Positions 10,998 through 19,285 of a stretch of 64,000 nt of DNA are shown here, piece after piece; within the stretch, counting starts at the first letter, position 1, and the number at the start of each line of letters is the position of its first letter. The stretch spans positions 558,001-622,000 of the forward strand of contig CACNEF010000001.1 of assembly GCA_902619485.1 (NCBI GenBank). Direction: 5' to 3'. Made by a program: the position numbers and the translations under genes. The stretch comes from an uncultured SAR116 cluster alpha proteobacterium (lineage in GTDB: Bacteria > Pseudomonadota > Alphaproteobacteria > Puniceispirillales > Marisalimonadaceae). The notes beneath the pieces were generated by a model. The model made no database searches and was not told the DNA's origin. It saw nothing but the letters and a program-made list of their open reading frames with translations.

Positions 10998-11795
10998 ATG
11001 AATAAAGATCAAATAAATGATTTAATTTTAAAAAACATATCTTTCTCATATTATGAAAAAAATAATAATAAAATTATCTTGGATAACTTTAATTATAAAA
11101 TTAAAAAAGGTAAATTTACAAGTATTATTGGCCCTTCAGGCACAGGAAAATCAAGCTTGTTAAAGTTAATAGCTGGGTTAATTGAACCAGAAAAAGGAGA
11201 AATAAAGTTTGAAAACCAGAGTTTGATTGAAGTAATTAACCAAATAACTTTAATTCAACAAAATCCTTCTTTAATGCCCTGGTTAACTGTTTATGATAAT
11301 ATTAAATTAGCTAATTCTAATAATAAAAAAACAAACTATAAAAATATAGATGAACTTATAAAAAATATTGGATTAGGCGAGTTTTCTTCATACTTTCCTC
11401 ATAAATTATCAGGAGGTTTATTACAAAGGGTTGCAATTGCGAGGGCATTGCTTTTTTGTCCTAGTTTATTATTGTTAGATGAACCATTTGCGGCTTTAGA
11501 TAACTTAAGTAGAGAGATTATTTCAACAGAGCTTGTTTCAATAATAAAAAAAAATTCCCTTACTGCCTTAATGGTTACGCATTCTATAGAAGAAGCGGCT
11601 TTATTAAGTGATGAAGTTTTGGTAACAGGAATGGCCCCACTAAGAGTGATAAATAAATTCAATCCTCCTGAAAGTTTTAATAACCAGTCTTGGCAAAATT
11701 TAGGTCTTAGAAAATCATTGCAATGTAAATCGTTTAATGGCTATTTAAAATTAATTAGGGATGCTTCATATTCTGTTCTGCAAAAGGAAAAGTAA
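10998..11795 (+). CDS. ABC transporter ATP-binding protein (NitT/TauT-like), without adjacent permease
   Basis: A 265-residue ATPase with Walker A GPSGTGKSS near residue 49, Q-loop LIQQNPSLMPWLT, signature LSGGLLQRVAIARAL near 136, Walker B LLLLDEPFAALD near 158, and H-loop MVTHSIEEAA near 193. The MPWLTVYDNI and SDEVLVTG segments resemble the SsuB/TauB/NrtD group of importers. No permease or binding protein lies beside it; its neighbours are a HAD protein and folate genes. The ynjB-ynjC importer genes 14 kb away lack an ATPase and could be its partners, but this is inference. Confidence 0.9.
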   Translation: MNKDQINDLILKNISFSYYEKNNNKIILDNFNYKIKKGKFTSIIGPSGTGKSSLLKLIAGLIEPEKGEIKFENQSLIEVINQITLIQQNPSLMPWLTVYDNIKLANSNNKKTNYKNIDELIKNIGLGEFSSYFPHKLSGGLLQRVAIARALLFCPSLLLLDEPFAALDNLSREIISTELVSIIKKNSLTALMVTHSIEEAALLSDEVLVTGMAPLRVINKFNPPESFNNQSWQNLGLRKSLQCKSFNGYLKLIRDASYSVLQKEK

Positions 11796-11797
11796 GT

Positions 11798-12571
11798 ATG
11801 GAAATTAAAAATAAAACAATACTCGTTACTGCTTCAGCAAAAAGATTAGGAAAATTTATAGCTATTGATTTAACAAAGAAAGGCTGGAAAATAGCTATTC
11901 ATTACAATAAATCTAAAAAACTGGCTGAAGAAACAGCAGATTATTTATTCAAAATTGGTGGAAATGTAAGCACACACCAAGCTGACTTAACTTGTATCTC
12001 AGATATTGAAAAATTAGTAAAAGAAATTGAAGCACAAGATTCAAAATGGGTTGGATTAATTAATAATGCCGGTTATTTTAATTATGATAATGGGAATAAC
12101 TTTAGAGTGGAAGAGCTTCATCATCATATGTCAGTGAACTTTATTGCTCCTACGCTTTTAACGAAAGCATTAGCCAAATACACCATGAAGACGAAAAAAC
12201 AGGAAAATAGTTCTCAAGGCTTTGTAATAAATATTTTAGATGCAAAAATTTTTGGATTGAATCCAGATTACTATACTTACACATTATCAAAACAAGCAAT
12301 GTATGGTCTTACAAAAATGTCAGCACTTACCTATGCCTCTTTTTTAAGAGTGAATGGTATAGCACCTGGAATAACTTTGTTAGCGCCGGGACAAGATCAA
12401 AAAGCTTTTGAAAAATCTCATAAAAAAAACTTGTTAAAGTCATCCTCTACAGTTGAAGAAATTTTAAATGCAATCCAACTCATTATAAATACTAAATCTA
12501 TGACTGGCCATGTAACAGTTCTTGATGGTGGAGCACATCTTGCTCCTCCAAGAAGAGATGTTGGATTATAA
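11798..12571 (+). CDS. folM: SDR-family pteridine reductase, FolM/PTR1-like
   Basis: A 257-residue short-chain dehydrogenase. The N-terminal cofactor motif is TASAKRLGKFIA, followed by IHYNKSKK, a basic stretch typical of NADPH-preferring pteridine reductases, and LINNAG near residue 88. In place of the usual catalytic Ser the sequence reads NILDAKIF, an Asp as in FolM and PTR1. The catalytic Tyr and Lys follow in YTLSKQAM. The C-terminal end has PGITLLAPGQ. FolM reduces dihydromonapterin or dihydrofolate. The gene directly precedes folB and follows the ABC ATPase by two bases, so a folate/pterin role is well supported, though the exact substrate is not. Confidence 0.8.
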   Translation: MEIKNKTILVTASAKRLGKFIAIDLTKKGWKIAIHYNKSKKLAEETADYLFKIGGNVSTHQADLTCISDIEKLVKEIEAQDSKWVGLINNAGYFNYDNGNNFRVEELHHHMSVNFIAPTLLTKALAKYTMKTKKQENSSQGFVINILDAKIFGLNPDYYTYTLSKQAMYGLTKMSALTYASFLRVNGIAPGITLLAPGQDQKAFEKSHKKNLLKSSSTVEEILNAIQLIINTKSMTGHVTVLDGGAHLAPPRRDVGL

Positions 12572-12578
12572 TAAGAAT

Positions 12579-12941
12579 ATGAGTATTAAGGTAAGAAATA
12601 GAAAAATACTTATAAATAACTTGATTATACAAGCATCAGTTGGTGTTTATGAACACGAAAAACAAAATAAACAAAAATTAATAGTAAATGTAGAATTATT
12701 ACTTTCAAATGATTCTGAACCGAAACAGGACAATCTAGAATCAACACAGGATTATAGTCAATTTAGAAAATGTTTAATTGACATTATTCAAAGTCAACAT
12801 TTCCAATTACTAGAAGTGCTAGTAGAAAAGATACATTCAAGTTTGATGGTAAATAGTTATGTTATTGGTGTAAAAGTAAACATCTCAAAACCTGATATTT
12901 TTAATGATTGTGAAGTTGCTTACGAGTTATCAAATATTTAA
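12579..12941 (+). CDS. folB: Dihydroneopterin aldolase
   Basis: FolB converts dihydroneopterin to hydroxymethyl-dihydropterin in folate synthesis. The 120-residue protein starts at ATG 12579, seven bases after the folM-like stop. A longer reading frame from 12522 exists but would overlap the upstream gene, and the family normally begins near this methionine. The signature segment ASVGVYEHEKQ holds the conserved Glu, LEVLVEKI lies in the middle, and VNISKPDIF carries the conserved catalytic Lys. The gene end overlaps the convergent gloB end by four bases. Confidence 0.9.
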   Translation: MSIKVRNRKILINNLIIQASVGVYEHEKQNKQKLIVNVELLLSNDSEPKQDNLESTQDYSQFRKCLIDIIQSQHFQLLEVLVEKIHSSLMVNSYVIGVKVNISKPDIFNDCEVAYELSNI

Positions 12942-13702
12942 AAACTATCCTTTTTAAGCCTAATTTCTCCAAAAGACTCAGAAGCATTATTGCTACTTAA
13001 ACCAACTGATTTTATGAAATTATCATCGTCTACTCTTAAAAATGGATTAATTTTTTTTTCTATCCCCAAATTAAATGGAACAGTTGGTAATCCTTTTTCT
13101 CTTTTATTTTTAATTTCTAAGCTAATTTTATTTAATAAAGCATTGTCAGTATCAATATAATTAGTGAATTTCATATTAGATAAAGTATATTCGTGACCAC
13201 AATATACAGATGTATCATCTGGCAAAGATTTAAGTTTCAACAAACTTGACCACATTTGATCCATAGTACCTTCAAAAACTCGGCCACAACCTAAATGAAA
13301 TAAAGTATCTCCTGAAAACAAACATTTCTCTCTAGGAATATAAAAACATACATGACCTAATGTATGACCTGGTGTATGAAATACTTTGGTAGGTATACCT
13401 GCAATATTGATAGTTTCATTATCTGAAACAAGAATATCAATATTTGAAATACGGTCATTTTCATAAGAAGGAGCTATCAACTTTGATTTATAAATATCTA
13501 AAAGCTCTATATTTCCTCCAACATGATCATGATGATGGTGAGTATTAATAACCTCATCTAAACGCCATCTCTTATTATTTAAAAAATTTATTACAGGATC
13601 TGCTTCACCTGGATCTATCACGCTTGTTATATTTTTATGTTCATTTCGTAATAAATAAATATAATTATCTGAGAAAGCATTAATAATGAAGATTTCTAGC
13701 AT
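12938..13702 (-). CDS. gloB: Hydroxyacylglutathione hydrolase (glyoxalase II)
   Basis: A metallo-beta-lactamase-fold hydrolase that splits S-lactoylglutathione to D-lactate and glutathione, completing methylglyoxal detoxification. The 254 residues are the usual length. The binuclear metal motif is NTHHHHDHVGG near residue 56. GHTLGHVCFY, FSGDTLFHLGCGR and VYCGHEYTLSN follow in the expected order, and the C-terminal NPFLRVD is family-specific. It converges on folB with a four-base overlap and is divergent from the chorismate mutase gene. Confidence 0.93.
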   Translation of the reverse strand: MLEIFIINAFSDNYIYLLRNEHKNITSVIDPGEADPVINFLNNKRWRLDEVINTHHHHDHVGGNIELLDIYKSKLIAPSYENDRISNIDILVSDNETINIAGIPTKVFHTPGHTLGHVCFYIPREKCLFSGDTLFHLGCGRVFEGTMDQMWSSLLKLKSLPDDTSVYCGHEYTLSNMKFTNYIDTDNALLNKISLEIKNKREKGLPTVPFNLGIEKKINPFLRVDDDNFIKSVGLSSNNASESFGEIRLKKDSF

Positions 13703-13833
13703 TTGAGTCCTTTGAAAATTGAAAAATTATTAAACAACTAATAAAAAATTATCGTATTATAAAAATTAATTTAATCAAAAAGTTTATTTTATTTTATTAA
13801 AGTATATATATGTACTTAAAGAAAAGGCAAAAA

Positions 13834-14367
13834 ATGAATAATATAGAATTAGTCGAACTTAGGTCTAGAATTGATGAAATTGACAAGAACTTGTGCCAAT
13901 TAATAATAGAGAGGCAATCCTTGGCCTCAAAGATTATGGATGCTAAAAAGGGAAGCTTCCCCTTTGATCCAAAAAGAGAAGAGGAATTAATTAAGAAATT
14001 AGTAAATTTAGGCTTAGATAAATTTTTAGTTGAAAAAGTTTGGCGCCAAATTATCTCCTCTAATTTGTCTATGCAGAAAATCATTAAAATTGGTGTTGCT
14101 GGTAATGACGACGAAATTAAATCTGCTTATTTAGCTCATTTCGGTAATTATTTTAAAACCACTTATTTTTCAAGTGTTGTAAGTTTACTTGCTTCATTAG
14201 AAAAAAAAGATATAGAGCTTGGATTTATTGATAGCCAAAGTATTGATAAACTAACAAAACAAACAGAAATGAGAGTAAATTTCGATGTTATAGCAAATGT
14301 ACCACTCTATAAGGATATTAATCAAAAAGATTATAGCATTGTAAAATTAAAAAAAGTAGATATTTAG
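13834..14367 (+). CDS. Chorismate mutase (AroQ type) with extra C-terminal region
   Basis: Chorismate mutase turns chorismate into prephenate for phenylalanine and tyrosine synthesis. Residues 1-90 form the AroQ helical domain: LRSRIDEIDKNLCQLIIER, KIMDAKKG and WRQIISSNL. The next 85 residues begin KIGVAGNDDEIKSAYLAHFG and may be a reduced prephenate-dehydratase-like half, but there is no intact dehydratase active site. The start at 13834 is preferred over an ATG eight codons upstream because AAAAGG lies seven bases before it. The gene leads a tight run with hisC and the prephenate dehydrogenase gene. Confidence 0.85.
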   Translation: MNNIELVELRSRIDEIDKNLCQLIIERQSLASKIMDAKKGSFPFDPKREEELIKKLVNLGLDKFLVEKVWRQIISSNLSMQKIIKIGVAGNDDEIKSAYLAHFGNYFKTTYFSSVVSLLASLEKKDIELGFIDSQSIDKLTKQTEMRVNFDVIANVPLYKDINQKDYSIVKLKKVDI

Positions 14368-14375
14368 GATAATTC

Positions 14376-15464
14376 ATGGATTTCCCTTCTCCAAAGTCAA
14401 ATATTGAAAAATTACATACCTACAAACCAAATTTTGGTAAAAGTAAAATAAATAATTTAATTAGATTATCCGCAAATGAAAGCGCTTTGGGTGCATCTTT
14501 GAATGCCATTAAAGCTCTTAAAATTTTTTCTAACGATCTAAATAGATATCCACCACAGGTAAGTGATGAATTAGTAAGCGCGATATCTAAAAGATATTCA
14601 CTAAATAAGAAAAAAATTATTTTAGGTAATGGTTCTGATGAATTAATATCAATTCTTGCTCAAACTTTTTTGAATTATAATGATGAAGCAATATATACTG
14701 AATTCGGGTTTCTTCAATTTCCTCAAGCTATATCGATAGCAGGTGCTTTAGGTGTTGTTGCAAATGACGTAAATCATACAGCTAGTGTTGATAATATTCT
14801 TTCAAAGATAAGTAAGAAAACTAAGTTAATTTTTTTAGCTAATCCTAATAATCCCACTGGTACATTTATAACTAAGAATGAAGTTATTAGACTTCACGAA
14901 TCAATTCCTAAACATATTCTTTTAGTCTATGACGCTGCTTATTCAGAATTTGTTATTAATGATGACTATACAGATGGTAGTGAACTTGTAGAAAAATATG
15001 AAAATGTGATAATGTTAAGAACATTCTCAAAATTACATGGTTTAGCCTCTCTGAGATTAGGCTGGGGTTATGCTTCAGAAAATATAATTGAAAACCTTAT
15101 GAAAGTACGTGGCCCGTTTAGTGTAAATGCCGCTGCTATTATGGCAGGTGTTGCGGCCTTAGAAGATTTAGAGTTTCAAAAAAAATCTGTTCAACATAAT
15201 CTCAAATGGATGTCTTGGTTAGAAAAAGAATTGAAACTACTTAACTTGGATTTTAAGAGTTCTATTACTAATTTTCTATTAATAAAGTTTCCTGTTGAGC
15301 TTGACTATAGTGCAGAGAATGCAGAAAGTTTTTTAGCTTCAAAAGGAATATTAGTAAGGGGAATGAAAGTTTATGGTTTATCAAATTATCTAAGAGTTTC
15401 AATAGGAACTAGAGAAGAAAATATAAAATTTATAAATGAATTGAAAACTTTTTTTAGAAAATAA
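14376..15464 (+). CDS. hisC: Histidinol-phosphate/aromatic aminotransferase (HisC family)
   Basis: A fold-type I PLP aminotransferase of 362 residues. LSANESALGAS near residue 32 is the N-terminal substrate segment, GNGSDELI the cofactor phosphate region, NPNNPTGT near 158, YDAAYSEF near 188, and TFSKLHGLASLRLGW near 217 holds the PLP-binding Lys. The C-terminal RVSIGTREEN has the carboxylate-binding Arg. HisC acts in histidine synthesis, but its place between chorismate mutase and prephenate dehydrogenase suggests a role in aromatic amino-acid transamination, perhaps both. Nine bases separate it from the gene before. Confidence 0.92.
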   Translation: MDFPSPKSNIEKLHTYKPNFGKSKINNLIRLSANESALGASLNAIKALKIFSNDLNRYPPQVSDELVSAISKRYSLNKKKIILGNGSDELISILAQTFLNYNDEAIYTEFGFLQFPQAISIAGALGVVANDVNHTASVDNILSKISKKTKLIFLANPNNPTGTFITKNEVIRLHESIPKHILLVYDAAYSEFVINDDYTDGSELVEKYENVIMLRTFSKLHGLASLRLGWGYASENIIENLMKVRGPFSVNAAAIMAGVAALEDLEFQKKSVQHNLKWMSWLEKELKLLNLDFKSSITNFLLIKFPVELDYSAENAESFLASKGILVRGMKVYGLSNYLRVSIGTREENIKFINELKTFFRK

Positions 15465-15466
15465 AA

Positions 15467-16345
15467 ATGAATCTAGAATTAAAAAAAATTTCTATAATTG
15501 GATTAGGTTTAATTGGAACCTCTATTTTACATGCGATTAAAACAAAACAAAAAGAGGGAGTTACGACTTTTGCATATGATGTAAATTCAAAACATAGAGA
15601 GATAGTTTCAGAAATGAAAATAGCCACTTTTGTTTGTGATGAAATTCATGATGCAGTAAAAGATGCTGATTTAGTGATACTTGCAGTACCAGTTGGTTCT
15701 ATGAAATCTGTGGCAATTTCAATTATGTCTTCATTAAAAGAAGGTGCTATAATAACCGATACTGGATCAACAAAAAGCTCTGTTATATACGATGTTAATC
15801 CTTACATACCAATTAATGTTAATTTCGTTCCATCACATCCACTTGCTGGAACAGAATACTCTGGACCTAAATCTGGTTTCAGCTCACTATTTGAAAATAG
15901 ATATTGGTTGATAGTTAATGATAAGGAAACAGATCAAACAAAAAAACTTGCTAATTTTTTTGAAAGTTTAGGCTCTATCGTTGAAACCGTAAGCGCAGAA
16001 TATCATGACAAAATACTTGCAATCACTTCACACCTACCACATTTAATTGCATATACTATTGTTGGTACAGCCTCTGATTTGGAATCTGATTTAAAGAATG
16101 ATGTAATTAAATTTTCTGCTTCAGGGTTTAGAGATTTTACTAGAATTGCTGCTTCAGATCCAATTATGTGGAGGGATGTTTTTTTAAATAATTCTGAAGC
16201 TGTTCTTGAAATGTTACAAAGATTTAACGAGGACTTATCTGATCTTCAAAAAGCTATAAGAAAAAAACAAGGTCAAAAATTACATTCTTTTTTTTCTAGA
16301 ACAAGAACAATACGTAAAAAAATAATTGAAGCAGGTCAATTATAA
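15467..16345 (+). CDS. tyrA: Prephenate/arogenate dehydrogenase
   Basis: This enzyme oxidatively decarboxylates prephenate (or arogenate) in the tyrosine branch. The protein has 292 residues with an N-terminal NAD(P) fold, IIGLGLIGTSILHAI. DTGSTKSSV, PSHPLAGTEYSGPKSG and the catalytic-region TSHLPHLIAYTIVG follow. The C-terminal helical domain contains GFRDFTRIAASDP. No ACT regulatory domain is present. It starts two bases after the hisC stop, clearly one operon with chorismate mutase and hisC. Confidence 0.94.
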   Translation: MNLELKKISIIGLGLIGTSILHAIKTKQKEGVTTFAYDVNSKHREIVSEMKIATFVCDEIHDAVKDADLVILAVPVGSMKSVAISIMSSLKEGAIITDTGSTKSSVIYDVNPYIPINVNFVPSHPLAGTEYSGPKSGFSSLFENRYWLIVNDKETDQTKKLANFFESLGSIVETVSAEYHDKILAITSHLPHLIAYTIVGTASDLESDLKNDVIKFSASGFRDFTRIAASDPIMWRDVFLNNSEAVLEMLQRFNEDLSDLQKAIRKKQGQKLHSFFSRTRTIRKKIIEAGQL

Positions 16346-16353
16346 GAAATAAA

Positions 16354-16968
16354 TTATGAGCTAAAAAATTTTATTCTTATGCTTGCAACAATATATTTAC
16401 AATATTCTGTAAAAACCAAACCAAAAGTTTGATATGAACTAAGCCAATTTTTAATGTCATGTTTTTTAGGGATAATTGCATATGTATGAATTTTTAAATT
16501 TGGCATAATGTTTTTGAACTCAAGTAAAGCCCGTGGCATGTGATAATTACTTGTAATTAGTATGAATTCTTTTATGTCTTTCTTTTGTGTCCATTTAAAA
16601 GTTTCAGTGGCATTTGTAAAAGTGTTTTTTGAAACGTTGTCGAGATCAATGCAGCATTTAATTAAGTGAGTATTAAAGTTTGGCCCTAATTGATTTCTTA
16701 GACTATTTTTGGTAAAACCTGCACCTGTACCACTTACAAGAATTTTATAAATTTTTTTTTTTGACTTTCTAAAATCTTTTATAATTTTTAAACCATCTTT
16801 AATCCTATTAGTTCCACCAGTTAAAATTACAATATTATTACTATCTTTTTTATTATATTTTGAAGAAATTAAGATATTTTCCTTGAAATTATTTAATTCA
16901 ATGAAGAAGAGAATAAAGTTTAACGTTATAAAAAAAATAAAAAAAGTTTTTAAAATTCTGGATAACAT
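16354..16968 (-). CDS. YdcF/ElyC-like membrane protein (DUF218)
   Basis: A 204-residue protein with one N-terminal membrane helix (about residues 5-25), then a DUF218 domain: VILTGGTNRIKDGL, ILVSGTGAG, a conserved NTFTNATETFKW and LITSNYHMPRALLEF. Related proteins (ElyC, SanA, YdcF) act at the envelope, some in peptidoglycan or lipid-carrier metabolism, and the exact activity is unsettled. It is convergent with the prephenate dehydrogenase gene, eight bases apart. Confidence 0.82.
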   Translation of the reverse strand: MLSRILKTFFIFFITLNFILFFIELNNFKENILISSKYNKKDSNNIVILTGGTNRIKDGLKIIKDFRKSKKKIYKILVSGTGAGFTKNSLRNQLGPNFNTHLIKCCIDLDNVSKNTFTNATETFKWTQKKDIKEFILITSNYHMPRALLEFKNIMPNLKIHTYAIIPKKHDIKNWLSSYQTFGLVFTEYCKYIVASIRIKFFSS

Positions 16969-16998
16969 AAAAATTCAATTCAATTTGATTTTAACATA

Positions 16999-17028
16999 TT
17001 GTCAATAAAAGCTATGTTAGTATACAAT
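16999..17028 (+). promoter_or_regulatory. Candidate promoter for the zinc-ribbon gene
   Basis: TTGTCA (16999-17004) is followed by TATACAAT (17021-17028): TATACA at 16-base or TACAAT at 18-base spacing. It lies in the 97-bp divergent gap between ydcF and the zinc-ribbon gene, about 40 bases before the latter's ATG. Confidence 0.45.
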
Positions 17029-17065
17029 AAACGAATATTTCAACAATTTCGTAAGGAAATTTTAT

Positions 17066-17893
17066 ATGCATGAAATGTGCAAATCATGTGGAACAATATT
17101 TGAAGTGAATGAGAGTATTTTAACGAAAAATATTCGGTGGTTGAAATGTGGAGTTTGTGATGAAAAATGGGCTTTATCCTCAACTTCAAAAAAAAATCTA
17201 ATTGAAACTACAAATAAAACCGAAAAAGTTAAACAAGAATTAGCCTCTATTAAATCAATAGTGGAGGATAAATCAAAAATCTTAGCAAAAAAACCAAATC
17301 CAATACTAGATCAAAAAAATAAAACTGTTGCAGAAATTGCTTCTGAATTATCATTATCTAAACTTAATAAGAATGATAAAAACAAAATAAAAAACACTAA
17401 AAAAGGGAATGATGAAAAGAAAAATAATAAGTTAAACATATTACCATTTTTTGTTATCGCTTTATCTTTAACACTTTTTTCAGCAATATTCTTTCGTTCA
17501 ACACTATTAAGTTATAGCTTTTTTTATTTCCCAAATCATACCCAAAGTTATGTTGATAAGATTAACTCTTTGTTTACAAAAATTGATTTTCCTATTTTGG
17601 CGGACACCAAAAATTTAAACTTGACCAACTTCATTGCTAAAGTTCAAGAACAAGAAATAAGATTTACTGGTGCTATAAAAAACATATCAAAAAGACCAAT
17701 GTTAGTACCTCGAATTAAAATCTTAGGAGTAAGAGAAGATAGAAAAATTATTATTGAAAAAATTTTAATTTTAGAAGATAAAATTATTTTTCCAAACTCT
17801 GAAATAAATTTTAATAAAATAGTTAAAGTCAATATTCAAAATCAAAAAGACAATGTAACTGTCAAAGCAACGTTGTTAAAAAAAATATTTTAA
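17066..17893 (+). CDS. Zinc-ribbon (MJ0042-type) single-pass membrane protein
   Basis: A 275-residue protein of unknown function. An N-terminal zinc ribbon has two cysteine pairs, CKSC near residue 5 and CGVC near residue 29. A lysine-rich, probably unstructured linker of about 90 residues follows, then one membrane helix ILPFFVIALSLTLFSAIF near residue 130, and a C-terminal domain of about 100 residues, predicted extracytoplasmic, that resembles the DUF3426-like end of many proteobacterial zinc-ribbon proteins. In many alphaproteobacteria such genes neighbour ftsE/ftsX, but not here. It converges on lysA with a two-base gap. Confidence 0.78.
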   Translation: MHEMCKSCGTIFEVNESILTKNIRWLKCGVCDEKWALSSTSKKNLIETTNKTEKVKQELASIKSIVEDKSKILAKKPNPILDQKNKTVAEIASELSLSKLNKNDKNKIKNTKKGNDEKKNNKLNILPFFVIALSLTLFSAIFFRSTLLSYSFFYFPNHTQSYVDKINSLFTKIDFPILADTKNLNLTNFIAKVQEQEIRFTGAIKNISKRPMLVPRIKILGVREDRKIIIEKILILEDKIIFPNSEINFNKIVKVNIQNQKDNVTVKATLLKKIF

Positions 17894-17895
17894 TA

Positions 17896-19158
17896 TTAAA
17901 CAAAGTCTATTATTTTTTCTTTCGATATTATATCTAGAATAGTATCAGTTTTTTTTAACTTATATGATTTACCATTATATATTAAAATTTCTAATGCATC
18001 GACTCTCGCATTATAATTGGATTTCATTACAGAACCATATGCGCCTGTAGTTCTTATTATTAATTTATCATTATTACTAACTTCAGTAATTTTTCTATTA
18101 AGAGCAATAAAATCTCCAGTTTCACAAATTGGCCCAACAATATCTGCGATAATTTCTTTACCTGGAATTTTTTTAACAGGTTCAATTTTATGGTATGCGT
18201 CATATAAAGTTGGTCTAATTAAATTATTCATTGCTACGTCAATTACAATAAAATTTTTATCTTTATTTTTTTTGTTTCTTATAACTTTTGTGACTAAAAT
18301 GCCAGCTTCAGCTATTAAGCTTCTTCCTGGTTCAAAGCTGAGCTTATATTCAGAATCTAGAAATAAATCAGAAATAACTTTTTTATAAGTGTCAAAATCT
18401 GGATTTTTATTTTGATCATAATATATCCCAATTCCACCTCCTAAATCTAGAGTAGGAACTTTAAATCCGATGCTTTTAAGATTGTCAGCAACAGTTTTAA
18501 GGTTTAAGTAAGCTTTGTGAAAGAAATTGAAATCAAAAATCTGGGATCCAATATGAACACCTAAACCAACTGGATTAATATATTTTAATTTGTGCAATTT
18601 TTGATAGATTGAGAGTATATTTTCATTATCAATTCCAAATTTAGTTTCTTTTTCTCCAGTCGAGATTTTTTTGTGAGTATTTGGTGCAATGTCAGGATTA
18701 ATCCTTAAACAAATATTTGCTGTTAGCTTGAGCTTTGAAGCAATTTCATAGATATCGTCAAGTTCTTCTTCTGATTCAATATTAAATTGTAAAATATTAT
18801 TTCTTATTGCTGTTTCAATCTCATTCTTATCTTTCCCAACACCAGAAAAAATTATTTTATCTGGAGTAATTCCAGCTGCAACACATTTGTGGAATTCACC
18901 TATAGATACTATGTCAGCCCCAGCACCTAATTTTCCAAAAAATTTTATTATGTTCACTGAATCATTTGCCTTAACAGCATAGTGAATATTTCCTTTGACA
19001 CTTTTAACAGTATTTAGAAATAGTTCGTATCTTTCTTTCATTAAGCCTGTATCATAAATAAATAACGGCGTGCCATACTTTGCAGTAAGAGCATCTATTT
19101 TAATGCCTTGAACATTAAGTTCATCATTTTCATCTCTGTAAAAACCTGAAGGGAACAT
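17896..19158 (-). CDS. lysA: Diaminopimelate decarboxylase
   Basis: LysA decarboxylates meso-diaminopimelate to L-lysine. It is a PLP enzyme of the alanine-racemase fold, 420 residues. The PLP Lys lies in HYAVKAND near residue 40. Also present are GLGVHIGSQI near 198, LDLGGGIGIYY near 236, FEPGRSLIAEAG near 275, and the active-site Cys in GPICETGDF near 340. YGSVMKSNYNARV near the end is family-specific. It starts seven bases after the lptM stop, in the common argH-lptM-lysA arrangement. Confidence 0.96.
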   Translation of the reverse strand: MFPSGFYRDENDELNVQGIKIDALTAKYGTPLFIYDTGLMKERYELFLNTVKSVKGNIHYAVKANDSVNIIKFFGKLGAGADIVSIGEFHKCVAAGITPDKIIFSGVGKDKNEIETAIRNNILQFNIESEEELDDIYEIASKLKLTANICLRINPDIAPNTHKKISTGEKETKFGIDNENILSIYQKLHKLKYINPVGLGVHIGSQIFDFNFFHKAYLNLKTVADNLKSIGFKVPTLDLGGGIGIYYDQNKNPDFDTYKKVISDLFLDSEYKLSFEPGRSLIAEAGILVTKVIRNKKNKDKNFIVIDVAMNNLIRPTLYDAYHKIEPVKKIPGKEIIADIVGPICETGDFIALNRKITEVSNNDKLIIRTTGAYGSVMKSNYNARVDALEILIYNGKSYKLKKTDTILDIISKEKIIDFV

Positions 19159-19165
19159 AATAAAT

Positions 19166-19279
19166 CTAATTTTTTGTAATGATTTGTGAAGGTTTTATAG
19201 GTGACTCTTTTCTTCCACAACCATACAAAGAAATAGACGATAAAAATATAACAACTAGAAGTATGATTTTGAAATTCAT
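19166..19279 (-). CDS. lptM: LPS-assembly lipoprotein LptM (37 residues)
   Basis: A small gene of 37 codons plus stop. The product starts MNFKIILLVVIFLSS, a short lipoprotein signal peptide, and the lipobox SLYGC is followed at once by GRKESPIKP. The family consensus after the lipid-bearing Cys is GxKGPL...P, so this matches LptM/YifL. LptM is known to assist disulfide-dependent maturation of the LptDE translocon. AGAGG lies eleven bases upstream of its ATG. It sits exactly between argH and lysA, the usual location in proteobacteria, with gaps of six and seven bases. Confidence 0.85.
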   Translation of the reverse strand: MNFKIILLVVIFLSSISLYGCGRKESPIKPSQIITKN

Positions 19280-19285
19280 GCTTTA

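Noticed and set aside
12522..12578. Upstream in-frame extension of folB
   Set aside because: It overlaps the folM-like gene by 50 bases and adds 19 residues not typical of FolB. ATG 12579 fits the family.
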